In this document: one piece after another, positions 1 through 6,537 of the stretch
Layout: each line of letters starts with the position of its first letter
Numbering within the stretch: the first letter of the stretch is position 1
Origin: Planctomycetota bacterium
GTDB lineage: Bacteria; Planctomycetota; Phycisphaerae; Tepidisphaerales; Tepidisphaeraceae
DNA: 9,312 bases
NCBI GenBank assembly: GCA_023417885.1
Contig: JAEZED010000055.1
Span: 1 to 9,312 of the forward strand
Direction of reading: 5' to 3'
Translations under genes and position numbers: made by a program
The notes under the pieces: model-generated
Told to the model about the DNA's origin: nothing
Databases searched by the model: none
The model's input: only the letters and a program-made list of their open reading frames with translations

Positions 1-25
1 CCCTCCGGGCGGGAGTTCATTTACG

Positions 26-120
26 CGGACCGCGGTCCGGGGGTTGAAACCCCCGGCTTCCGACCGTGCGCCCTTCGGGCGAAGGCGCAGTCCTGGCACC
101 GCTCGCGCGCCGTTGCGCGC
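26..120. repeat. Left cluster of short hairpins, gene-free
   Basis: I see no credible gene in 1-397; the stretch is filled by short inverted repeats. In this left part there is a perfect 14-nt palindrome (cggaccgcggtccg, 26-39). It overlaps a 7-bp stem at 37-43/50-56 around a ttgaaa loop. A 5-bp stem with a ttc loop lies at 69-73/77-81, and a 6-bp GCGCGC stem with a cgtt loop at 105-110/115-120. The start of the window (1-13) is also a weak inverted repeat and may be cut. These hairpins do not obviously mirror one another as those at 167-353 do, so they may be a different or decayed copy. From memory, hairpin-dense interspersed repeats are common between genes in planctomycete and related genomes; family membership needs a genome-wide search. 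Confidence 0.6.
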
Positions 121-166
121 ATGCCCGAGGCATAACACGGATCATGTCTCGAACGCGCGCTCCGTC

Positions 167-353
167 GCTCCGGAGGAGCAGTCCGATCCAGAGCCCGGGG
201 CAACGCCCCGGGTGACGGCGGCGAGAGAATACGAAGCCCCAACGGGGCGCTCGAAGCCGAGAATCGCGCTGCCCCTTCGGGGCGCCGGTCAACCCGCCGG
301 CCCGCTACTCAGGGCGTTGCCCTGGGCTCCGGCTCGTGATGCACCTTCGGTGC
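167..353. repeat. Mirrored multi-hairpin element with 47-nt imperfect inverted repeats
   Basis: Six short hairpins with 3-nt loops are arranged symmetrically about position 260. They are 167-179 (5-bp stem, gga loop), 194-212 (8-bp stem, aac loop), 236-248 (5 bp, aac), 271-283 (5 bp, ttc), 310-324 (6 bp, gtt) and 341-353 (5 bp, ttc). Aligning 167-213 without gaps to the reverse complement of 307-353 gives 36 of 47 identical bases. The core 22 nt (192-213 against 307-328) match at 19 positions, and both 12-nt spacers have equal length. The inner hairpins at 236-248 and 271-283 also mirror each other within 1 nt. No protein is encoded inside. The architecture resembles a REPIN/BIME or MITE-like non-autonomous element, perhaps moved by an HUH (RAYT-type) transposase encoded elsewhere; that is inference. 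It ends 33 nt before the -10 hexamer of the next gene. Confidence 0.7.
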
Positions 354-385
354 GTTGGTTCACGCCACCCGTGGCCGGCCTCGGC

Positions 386-391
386 TAGACT
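386..391 (+). promoter_or_regulatory. Candidate -10 hexamer TAGACT, leaderless start
   Basis: TAGACT fits the TANNNT -10 pattern and sits exactly 6 nt before the ATG at 398, so transcription would begin at or next to the start codon. No Shine-Dalgarno sequence lies between them, and I see no convincing -35 element 16-18 nt upstream. The same spacing recurs before the genes at 3154 and 6495. Confidence 0.45.
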
Positions 392-397
392 GACCCC

Positions 398-1240
398 ATG
401 CCCCGCTCGACGGCGCAGGCAATCTACTGCGGCAATTGCCGGTACGACGTTCGCGGCTTGCCGGGGACGATCTGCCCCGAGTGCGGCAGCGATCTCCTCA
501 TCGTCGGCGTCTCAGACCGCGCGAAGGCAAGAAGCAAGTGGGCTATCGCCGGGCTGGTTCTCTATGCCGCCGCTGCGCTTCTTGGTCCGCTCCTGTTGGC
601 CCCCTGGTTCGTGGAGCATGCGATCCCCTTCACGTGGACGGACGACCAGGACGTCCACGCTGCCTACGGCGCGTTGGCTGAGCCGCCGCTCCTCGGTCTC
701 GAGATGACGGCCACGGCGCGGCAACTCCGATGGCAATGGCCAATTGGCGCGCTGATCCAGCCGCCGGCCGAGCGCGCGTTGCGCATCCGATTCGACGATG
801 GCTCACAGGATGCGCAAGGGGAGATCAGTCCGTGGCTCGAATTGCATGTCGACGGGAGCGGCCTGTCGATGCAGGATCGGCCTGAGTTGAGCGAGTCGGA
901 GCTCAAGGAGATCCTGGTGCAGCGGATTCTTCTCGTGTCGGAGATGCCGCCAGAAAAGGCGCGGGAGGTAGCGGACGATCTGCTTAGCTGGTTGGCACAA
1001 TCCTCGAAGAGCGATGCCTGGAATTGGCGCGCGGCACCAGGTACCGAGTCATCGCTCGCGAACGACACCGATCGATGGTGGTCTCGAAGCACCTCCAGGA
1101 GCAGCCACAGAGCTGGCAACGACGCGGGCGTGTTGATCGCGCTGCTGCTTATCCCGGTCGCCTGGTGGTTGCTTCTGTTTCACGTGCCCGGCCGGATACG
1201 CCGCCGGGCTTCCGCGTTCCGCCACGAACCGGTTACATAA
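398..1240 (+). CDS. Zinc-ribbon membrane protein of unknown function
   Basis: This is a 280-residue protein without a recognised function. It opens with a zinc-ribbon motif, two CxxC pairs at Cys11/Cys14 and Cys26/Cys29 (YCGNCRYDVRGL then CPECG), which should bind one Zn(II). A hydrophobic segment follows at about 48-72. A polar region (about 73-242) contains acidic stretches, and a second hydrophobic segment lies at about 243-262, ending in an Arg-rich tail (GRIRRR). The likely topology is cytosolic zinc ribbon, one membrane crossing, an extracytoplasmic domain, and a return crossing. Small zinc-ribbon/TM proteins with the wording CGxCxYxxRGL...CPECG are, from recall, very common in planctomycetes and mostly uncharacterised. 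The ATG at 398 is chosen because the zinc ribbon begins about 10 residues later and a TANNNT hexamer precedes it. The stop lies 23 nt from the murJ stop on the other strand, with no hairpin between them. Confidence 0.8.
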   Translation: MPRSTAQAIYCGNCRYDVRGLPGTICPECGSDLLIVGVSDRAKARSKWAIAGLVLYAAAALLGPLLLAPWFVEHAIPFTWTDDQDVHAAYGALAEPPLLGLEMTATARQLRWQWPIGALIQPPAERALRIRFDDGSQDAQGEISPWLELHVDGSGLSMQDRPELSESELKEILVQRILLVSEMPPEKAREVADDLLSWLAQSSKSDAWNWRAAPGTESSLANDTDRWWSRSTSRSSHRAGNDAGVLIALLLIPVAWWLLLFHVPGRIRRRASAFRHEPVT

Positions 1241-1263
1241 GACGGCGAGGACGGACGGCGCGC

Positions 1264-2973
1264 TCAGCGCATGCGCACGCCCAGCAGGCGGACGATGCCG
1301 AAATAGGTCGCCGCCCCCACCACCATCACGGCTCCCAGTTGGAGCGCGCTGTCGCGCAGGCCGGTGCCGGCCGGCCAGCCGGGAATCAGGCGCAGCAGCA
1401 GGCAGGCCGCTGTCATCAGCACAGTCGCGATCACCATCTTCGCGATCGGCGCGACGCTGCGGCGCAGGCCGATGCCGCCCAGCCGGCGCGACAGCAGCCA
1501 GAGCATCGCGATCGACTGCACGCTGAAGCTGGCCAGCGTCCCGGCGGCCATGCCCGCCTCGCCCAGCGGCGTCCAGATCAGCGGCAGCTCGATCGCCAGG
1601 TTCAGCGCGAGGTTGATGCCCGCCCAGACGAGCGGCGTCACGGTGTCGTGCAGCGCGTAGTAGGCGCGGTTGATGATCTGCTGGAGCGAGAAGGCCCAGA
1701 TCGCCGCCGAGTAGATCGCCGTCGACAGGGCCGTCCATTGGGTGTCGTCCGGTGTGAAGCGCCCGCGTTCGAACATCACGCGCACCGCCGGCTCGGCCAC
1801 CAGCACGAGGCCGGCGCTGGCCGGCAGGCCGATGAAGAGCGCCGCCTCGATTCCCCGGCGCAGGCCGTCGCGAAAGTCGTCGTTGCGCCCCTCGTGGTGC
1901 GCCGCGTCGCGCGACAGCTTCGGGAAGATCGCCGTCGCCAGCGCGATCGCGAAGACGCCCAGCGGAAACTGGTAGAGGTATTGCGCCCACGCGAGCCGAG
2001 CCGCGGCCCCCTCCGCCATCGGGTAGGCGACCTGCCAGCCCAGGAACCAGAACGACGCCGCCCCTTCCTCCGCCTCGGCGAGGAAGAAGGCGATGCTTCG
2101 ATCCAGCAGTACGCTGATCTGGAGCACACCCGCCGACAGCACCACCGGCAGGCTCACCAGCAGCATCCGCTTCGTCGCCGGCGTCAGCGCGGACGCGCCC
2201 GGTCGGAACCGGAAGCCCACCCGCCGCAGGCTCGGCCAGAGCATCAGCACCTGGAGCACGCCGCTGACGACTACCGCGACGCCCAGCCAGATCGTCGCCG
2301 CGGCCCGCCCTTCGTCGGTGTCCAGGTCGAAGATCACCGCGCCCGCGGCGATGGCGGCGATGAGGCAGAGATTCAGCAGCACGCTCGCCGCCGCCGGCGC
2401 CGCGAAGCGCTCATGCACATTCAGGATCCCCCCGAGAAACGCCGCCCCGCAGATGAGCACGACGTACGGCAGCATGATGGCCGTCAGCACCACCGCCAGT
2501 TCGTAATCCGGCCGGCCGAGGTCGGCAAAGAGCCAGATCCCCGCCAGCACCAGCTCGCCCAGGAGCGTGATGGCGGTCAGCATGTAGACCAGGAGATTCA
2601 CGCTCGCGGCGGCGAAGAGCGCATGCTCGGGCGGCGTCGCTTCGCCATCTTCGGCCGATTGCTCCTCGTTACGGCCGCCACTTCCGACCATCCGCGCATA
2701 CATCGGGATGAACGCGGCCGAGAGCGCCCCTTCGCCGAAAAGCTTGCGGAACAGGTTCGGGATGGTGAAGGCGACGGTGAAGGCGCTCCAGATGGGCCCC
2801 GCCCCGAAGAACGCGGCGGCCACCATCTCGCGCCCCAGCCCAAGCAATCGCGACAGGAGCGTGATCGCCCCGATGAGCTTCGCATGAGAAACGAACCCGC
2901 CCCCCCGCCGCCGTGGCGGGGAAACGTCGGAGCCGGTCGCGGATCGGTCGGTGGAGGTTGGCATCCGTGCCAT
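1264..2973 (-). CDS. murJ: Lipid II flippase MurJ (MviN family)
   Basis: This polytopic membrane protein of the MOP/MATE-like superfamily flips lipid II across the cytoplasmic membrane for peptidoglycan synthesis. From the ATG at 2973 it has 569 residues, longer than E. coli MurJ (511), with a basic N-terminal tail and inserted loops (near the NEEQSAEDGEATPPEH stretch and near FWFLGWQVAYPMAEG). The family signature is clear: LLSRLLGLGRE at 39-49, then IPNLFRKLFGEGALSAAFIP, and later QFPLGVFAIALATAIFPKLSR. Gapless alignment of the N-terminus with remembered E. coli MurJ keeps the essential arginines Arg18, Arg24 and Arg52 (Arg42, Arg48, Arg76 here). Asp39 is replaced by Ser63, and Arg270 and Glu273 by Tyr332 and Gln335. 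No Shine-Dalgarno is evident. A TTG at 2985 or an ATG at 2964 are alternative starts. The gene is convergent with the zinc-ribbon gene and divergent from the thioredoxin-fusion gene, so it is probably monocistronic. Confidence 0.93.
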   Translation of the reverse strand: MARMPTSTDRSATGSDVSPPRRRGGGFVSHAKLIGAITLLSRLLGLGREMVAAAFFGAGPIWSAFTVAFTIPNLFRKLFGEGALSAAFIPMYARMVGSGGRNEEQSAEDGEATPPEHALFAAASVNLLVYMLTAITLLGELVLAGIWLFADLGRPDYELAVVLTAIMLPYVVLICGAAFLGGILNVHERFAAPAAASVLLNLCLIAAIAAGAVIFDLDTDEGRAAATIWLGVAVVVSGVLQVLMLWPSLRRVGFRFRPGASALTPATKRMLLVSLPVVLSAGVLQISVLLDRSIAFFLAEAEEGAASFWFLGWQVAYPMAEGAAARLAWAQYLYQFPLGVFAIALATAIFPKLSRDAAHHEGRNDDFRDGLRRGIEAALFIGLPASAGLVLVAEPAVRVMFERGRFTPDDTQWTALSTAIYSAAIWAFSLQQIINRAYYALHDTVTPLVWAGINLALNLAIELPLIWTPLGEAGMAAGTLASFSVQSIAMLWLLSRRLGGIGLRRSVAPIAKMVIATVLMTAACLLLRLIPGWPAGTGLRDSALQLGAVMVVGAATYFGIVRLLGVRMR

Positions 2974-3050
2974 GGGTGGAACCAAGCGGTTTAGCCGACA
3001 CCCCGCCCGGAATCAAACGCGCGCATGCAACCGCCTCGAATCGGAGTAAC

Positions 3051-3084
3051 GCAAAGCCGCAAAGAGCGCAAAGAGGGAGCAAAG
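3051..3084 (+). repeat. Four-copy GCAAAG purine-rich repeat
   Basis: GCAAAG occurs at 3051, 3059, 3068 and 3079, with start-to-start spacings of 8, 9 and 11 nt, and is followed by a purine run to about 3094. It lies in the 180-nt spacer between the divergent murJ and thioredoxin-fusion genes (2974-3153). I see no other structure there apart from the promoter hexamer noted separately. Similar cgcaaag-type tandem stretches are, from recall, found between genes in several GC-rich bacteria; their function is unknown. Confidence 0.5.
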
Positions 3085-3138
3085 GGGGGAAGAAGGCCAT
3101 CAAGGCAGTCGAACCTGTCCCGGGGCGTTTCACTTTCG

Positions 3139-3147
3139 TGGTACACT
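3139..3147 (+). promoter_or_regulatory. Extended -10 element TGG-TACACT, leaderless start
   Basis: TACACT (3142-3147) is preceded by TGG, making an extended -10 (TGN-TANNNT), and ends 6 nt before the ATG at 3154. There is no Shine-Dalgarno in the gap and no obvious -35 hexamer, which fits an extended -10 promoter giving a leaderless or nearly leaderless mRNA. This position also argues against using the upstream ATG at 3025. Confidence 0.55.
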
Positions 3148-3153
3148 CGCACG

Positions 3154-5952
3154 ATGCTCGGCTTGCATCGCACGCGGACGACCCTGGGGATCGCTGGGCT
3201 GGTGCTGCTCGGCTGCCTTTCCACCCTAGCCGGGGCCCAAGCCACTGACTCCGCCCGCAGCCCGCCGGCGGCGGTGGAGGTGCGGGTGGTGGACGAGGCG
3301 ACGGGCGAGCCGCTTGCCGGCGCAACGGTGAAGGGGTGGCACCATCGGCAGCGCACCTCCGAATCGGGCGAGTTCTCGACCGTCACGGACGCCGCGGGGC
3401 GTGCGACGATTCCCTCGCCGCCGGGCTGGCTGGCTGGCATGTACCTCTCCGCCAGCGCTCCGGGGTACGTGCCGGTGCAGCTGGATCTCGCGTTTCCGGT
3501 AGCGCGGTGGGCCGAGCGAGGCGCGCCGTCGACGCACGAGCTTCGCCTGCCCGTGGGGACGCGCATCGGCGGGCGCGTGGTGGACGAGCGCGGCGAACCG
3601 ATCGCCGGCGCGGTGGTGCATGTCTGGGCGGAACCGGTCGAGGGATACGTTTCCGAACCGGGCGTGCCGCGGGCGCTCTGCAACGGTGAAATCGTCACCA
3701 CCGGAGAGGACGGGCGCTGGACGTGCGATCGGCTTCCGGAGCAACGGGCAAAGCTCTGGGTTGGATTGACGCATAGGGAGTTTGTCGGCGACACGCACCT
3801 GCGCGGGATCGAGGAAGACGACGCCCGCGCTGGAACCGCCACGGTCACGATGGTGCGCGGCAGGCCGTTCTCCGGCCGCGTCGTCGATGCGGACGGCCGG
3901 CCGGTGGCGGGCGCCCGCGTCATCCGGGCGCGCACGGTCGCTGGCGACGAGGGGACGGTGATCACCGACGCCCAGGGTCGCTTCGACGGCGGGCGCGTAA
4001 CCGATGACGGGTTCGTGTTCGTCGTACGCGCCGAAGGGCACGCGCCGCTGCTGCATTACCTCGGCACCGGCGAGGTAACGGAGGACGTCGTGCTGACGAT
4101 GCCGGGGACGCGTGAAGTGACGGTGCGTATCCTGGACAGCGCCGGCGAACCGGTCGCCGGGTGGGTTGAGGCCCATGGGTGGAACAAGCTGAGCCCGCCG
4201 ATTCGCGAGAGGCTCTGGACGGACGAATCCGGCGAGGTGACGCTGCAAGTGCCGAAGGTCGCGGTGAATCTCGGAGTCGGAACAGACGGAAGCATGCCTC
4301 AACACGTGGTCGTGCCGGCGGACGCAGGCGAGATGACCGTCGTGGCGCGCTCCCCGACACGGATCGAGGTCGTGGCGGTCGATGCGGTGACGGGCGAGCC
4401 CGTTCGCCCCGACCGCGTCGCCATTTTCGCACCGTCCGACTCGTACGCCAACTGGTCCCTGGCGCAGGTGACGGATGCGGGCGCGACGATGCGCATCGAC
4501 TGGCCGGTGAACGGGGAGTTCTCGGCACGCGTGGAGCGCGTGGGCTACGCCGTGACGACGACGTCCGTCGTGAATGCGGGCCCGGGCGAGACCGTGACGC
4601 TCCGCGCGGAGCTGTCGCCGGCGTCACCCGTGGCAGGCAGGCTGCTCAACCCCGACGGCACGCCCGCGGCCGGCGCGAGCGTCCTCCTGCTGTCGCATTT
4701 CGCCGGCCTCAATGTGGACGAGCGTCCGCGAGATGACGCGCAGCGGGCGCCGACTGCTCCGCTCGCACTGGCGGACGAGGATGGGACATTCTCGATCGCG
4801 CGCGAGGCGGCGCCGGTGCTGTTCGCGCGGTCGGACGACGGGTATGCGTTTGTCAGGGCCGAGGATTTCGATGGCAGCCTGGTGCGCCTCCGACCGTGGC
4901 GGCCGATTTCGCTCGTCCTCTCCCACAGGGGCGAGCCGCTCGCGGGCGCATCGGCGGGTTGGCACGGACTCGACGAGTCGCGGCTCTGGCTCGAGAGCAT
5001 GGGCCGCGAGACCGATGGCTACGGCCGCGTCGTCTTCCCGCGCACGGCCGGTGATACACATAGGATCAACTTCCGCACCAGCGGCACCGGCACCACGGCG
5101 TTCCTCTGGCGCCGGATCGAGGGGGACGAGCCGGTCGAAATGCGTATCGAGCTCTCCGCGAAGCTTTCGGGGCGCGCGGTCGCGCCCGAGGGGCTGCCGG
5201 AGGGATGGGTCTACGAGATGGCGACGCTCGCTCGGCCGCGCGACGAAGATGCATCGCTCGCCGACGCGCCGCGCACGGTGCTCGACGACCCGTCCGAGGC
5301 GTGGCCGGTTCAGGTGCGGACCGGAGTCAATTCGGACGGCCGCTTCGATTTCGGCCCGGTCGAGCCGGGTCGATACCTGCTGACGCTGGTGGCCGGATAT
5401 CGCGGGACGGGCTGGGCCTGCGCCCTGGGTCTGCCGGTCGCCCGGGAGCAGCGATGGGTCGAGCTGGGCGACGGCGAGACGCTGGACCTGGGCGACGTGG
5501 TGCTGGCGCGCGTGCCGCGGCCGGAGGTCGGGGACGTCGCGCCGCCCATGAGCGCAAAGACACTTGAAGGTGAGCCGTTTGAGCTGACCGATCTGTCGGG
5601 GAAGGTGATCGTGCTCGACTTCTGGGCGACGTGGTGCGCGCCCTGCCTTGCCGACCTGCCGCACATGCGCGCCCTGCGCGACGAGTTCGCTGGGGACGAG
5701 CGCGTCGTGATCGTCTCGGCCAGCCTGGACCAGACCGCTTCGGACGCTGCGAACTACGTCGCGGGAAATGACATGTCGGGCGACAACTGGCGGCACGCAT
5801 ACGTTGGGGTGGCGTCGGACGTCGCCGAACACTACGGCGTGCCGAGCATTCCGAACGTCTGGATCATCGCTCCCGACGGCCGGATCCTTGCTCGCGATCT
5901 CCGCGCCAGGGATGCCGCAGCCGTTGTGCGCGAGGCAGTCGGCGGCAGGTAA
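3154..5952 (+). CDS. Exported carboxypeptidase-regulatory-like repeat protein with C-terminal thioredoxin (TlpA/ResA-like) domain
   Basis: This 932-residue exported protein has a signal peptide at 1-30: a basic n-region, a hydrophobic core LGIAGLVLLGCLSTLA, and an AQA cleavage site. LLGC at 18-21 is also a weak lipobox, so a lipoprotein is possible. About eight beta-sandwich units of the carboxypeptidase regulatory-like/CNA-B type follow, starting near 41, 138, 239, 322, 404, 493, 585 and 671. Most open with a GRVVDxxGEPxAGAxV-like strand. The C-terminus (about 792-931) is a thioredoxin fold of the TlpA/ResA class, with the redox motif WCAPC at 827-831 (catalytic Cys828 and Cys831) and a likely cis-Pro region SIPNVWII. 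Its presumed role is extracytoplasmic thiol-disulfide exchange, tethered or displayed by the repeats; the partner is unknown. The ATG at 3154 is preferred over 3025 because it begins the signal peptide and follows an extended -10. The gene appears to be a single transcription unit. Confidence 0.88.
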   Translation: MLGLHRTRTTLGIAGLVLLGCLSTLAGAQATDSARSPPAAVEVRVVDEATGEPLAGATVKGWHHRQRTSESGEFSTVTDAAGRATIPSPPGWLAGMYLSASAPGYVPVQLDLAFPVARWAERGAPSTHELRLPVGTRIGGRVVDERGEPIAGAVVHVWAEPVEGYVSEPGVPRALCNGEIVTTGEDGRWTCDRLPEQRAKLWVGLTHREFVGDTHLRGIEEDDARAGTATVTMVRGRPFSGRVVDADGRPVAGARVIRARTVAGDEGTVITDAQGRFDGGRVTDDGFVFVVRAEGHAPLLHYLGTGEVTEDVVLTMPGTREVTVRILDSAGEPVAGWVEAHGWNKLSPPIRERLWTDESGEVTLQVPKVAVNLGVGTDGSMPQHVVVPADAGEMTVVARSPTRIEVVAVDAVTGEPVRPDRVAIFAPSDSYANWSLAQVTDAGATMRIDWPVNGEFSARVERVGYAVTTTSVVNAGPGETVTLRAELSPASPVAGRLLNPDGTPAAGASVLLLSHFAGLNVDERPRDDAQRAPTAPLALADEDGTFSIAREAAPVLFARSDDGYAFVRAEDFDGSLVRLRPWRPISLVLSHRGEPLAGASAGWHGLDESRLWLESMGRETDGYGRVVFPRTAGDTHRINFRTSGTGTTAFLWRRIEGDEPVEMRIELSAKLSGRAVAPEGLPEGWVYEMATLARPRDEDASLADAPRTVLDDPSEAWPVQVRTGVNSDGRFDFGPVEPGRYLLTLVAGYRGTGWACALGLPVAREQRWVELGDGETLDLGDVVLARVPRPEVGDVAPPMSAKTLEGEPFELTDLSGKVIVLDFWATWCAPCLADLPHMRALRDEFAGDERVVIVSASLDQTASDAANYVAGNDMSGDNWRHAYVGVASDVAEHYGVPSIPNVWIIAPDGRILARDLRARDAAAVVREAVGGR

Positions 5953-5974
5953 ATTGCAGGCGCAAGCTGCCGCC
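5941..5974. terminator. Candidate bidirectional terminator-like hairpin
   Basis: An 8-bp stem (ggcggcag 5941-5948 with ctgccgcc 5967-5974) spans the stop codon of the upstream gene. Its 18-nt loop holds a small nested hairpin (ttgc/gcaa, 5954-5965). It lies between two convergent genes, where one structure could serve both strands. There is no T-tract on either side, so intrinsic termination is uncertain. Confidence 0.3.
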
Positions 5975-5994
5975 CTAGCAGGCCGGCGCCTCGC

Positions 5995-6495
5995 TCAAAC
6001 CGCCGGTTCGCTCAGGAGGTTGTTCAGGTCGAGGGGGTTGGTGACCATGGCGATGCCGCCGCTCTTGTCGCGGGGCCACTGGTCCTGGGGGCGATCCCAG
6101 TAGAGCTCGACGCCGTTTCCATCGGGATCGCTCAGGTAGAGGGCCTCGCTCACGCCATGGTCGCTAGCGCCTTCGAGGGCGATGCCCGCGGCGAGGAGGC
6201 GGCGGAGGGCGTCGGCGAGGCTGGCGCGCGTCGGGTAGAGAATGGCGAAGTGATAAAGCCCGGTCGCGCCCGGCGGCGGGGGCGATCCGCCGGCGCTTTG
6301 CCACGTGTTCAGGCCGATGTGGTGGTGATACCCGCCGGCGGAGAGGAAGACGGCCTGCCTGCCGTATCGCTGGGTGACCTCGAACCCGAGCACGTCTCGG
6401 TAGAACGCGAGCGAGCGTTCGAGGTCGGCGACCTTGAGATGGACGTGCCCGATCCGGACGCGCGGATCGATCGGCGTGGGGATCCCATCGCTCAT
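5995..6495 (-). CDS. VOC-family protein, CatE-like (glyoxalase/extradiol dioxygenase superfamily)
   Basis: This 166-residue protein belongs to the vicinal oxygen chelate superfamily and shows two betaalphabetabetabeta modules. The first runs from about 13 to 65 (RIGHVHLKVADLERSLAFY, then YHHHIGLNTW). The second runs from about 77 to 135 (TGLYHFAI, SDHGVSEALYL, DPDGNGVELYWD). Candidate metal ligands are His17, His82 and Glu130, with His57-59 and His113 near the site. The wording matches the N-terminal half of CatE-type catechol-2,3-dioxygenases (B. subtilis CatE is about 285 residues). This protein ends after the PLDLNNLL segment, so it is a one-domain form whose substrate cannot be read from sequence. 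The ATG at 6495 is chosen over a GTG at 6501 because a TANNNT hexamer lies exactly 6 nt upstream. It sits 42 nt downstream of the membrane-protein gene on the same strand and could be cotranscribed, though it seems to have its own promoter. Confidence 0.87.
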   Translation of the reverse strand: MSDGIPTPIDPRVRIGHVHLKVADLERSLAFYRDVLGFEVTQRYGRQAVFLSAGGYHHHIGLNTWQSAGGSPPPPGATGLYHFAILYPTRASLADALRRLLAAGIALEGASDHGVSEALYLSDPDGNGVELYWDRPQDQWPRDKSGGIAMVTNPLDLNNLLSEPAV

Positions 6496-6501
6496 CGCCA
6501 C

Positions 6502-6507
6502 AGCGTA
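6502..6507 (-). promoter_or_regulatory. Candidate -10 hexamer TACGCT, leaderless start
   Basis: Read on the minus strand, TACGCT fits TANNNT and ends 6 nt before the ATG at 6495, with no Shine-Dalgarno between. No -35 hexamer is evident. It lies between the stop of the upstream same-strand gene (6538) and the VOC gene, so it would give the VOC gene an independent start. Confidence 0.45.
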
Positions 6508-6537
6508 ACGCAGACCAACCCAAACGGGCGACGCCGC

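Noticed and set aside
26..353. CRISPR array or tandem repeat in the hairpin region
   Set aside because: The hairpins differ in sequence and spacing, and there are no regular spacers or identical repeats.
26..353. tRNA or known structured RNA gene in the hairpin region
   Set aside because: No cloverleaf, T-loop consensus or CCA end was found; the stems are short independent hairpins rather than an ordered tRNA fold.
44..388. Open frames on both strands in the left hairpin region
   Set aside because: They run through palindromes, contain low-complexity Arg/Pro-rich sequence and lack start signals; they arise from GC-rich inverted repeats.
1024..2994. Long plus-strand open frame of 656 codons opposite murJ
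   Set aside because: It is extremely rich in Arg, His, Gln and Glu, has no domain or membrane pattern, and mirrors the wobble-rich codons of murJ. It is a high-GC antisense shadow.
3025..3153. N-terminal extension of the thioredoxin-fusion gene to an ATG at 3025
   Set aside because: The extra 43 residues are basic, encoded by the GCAAAG repeat and promoter region, and would bury the signal peptide internally.
4624..5832. Minus-strand open frame of 402 codons within the thioredoxin-fusion gene
   Set aside because: It overlaps the WCAPC thioredoxin and repeat coding on the other strand and has no motif of its own.
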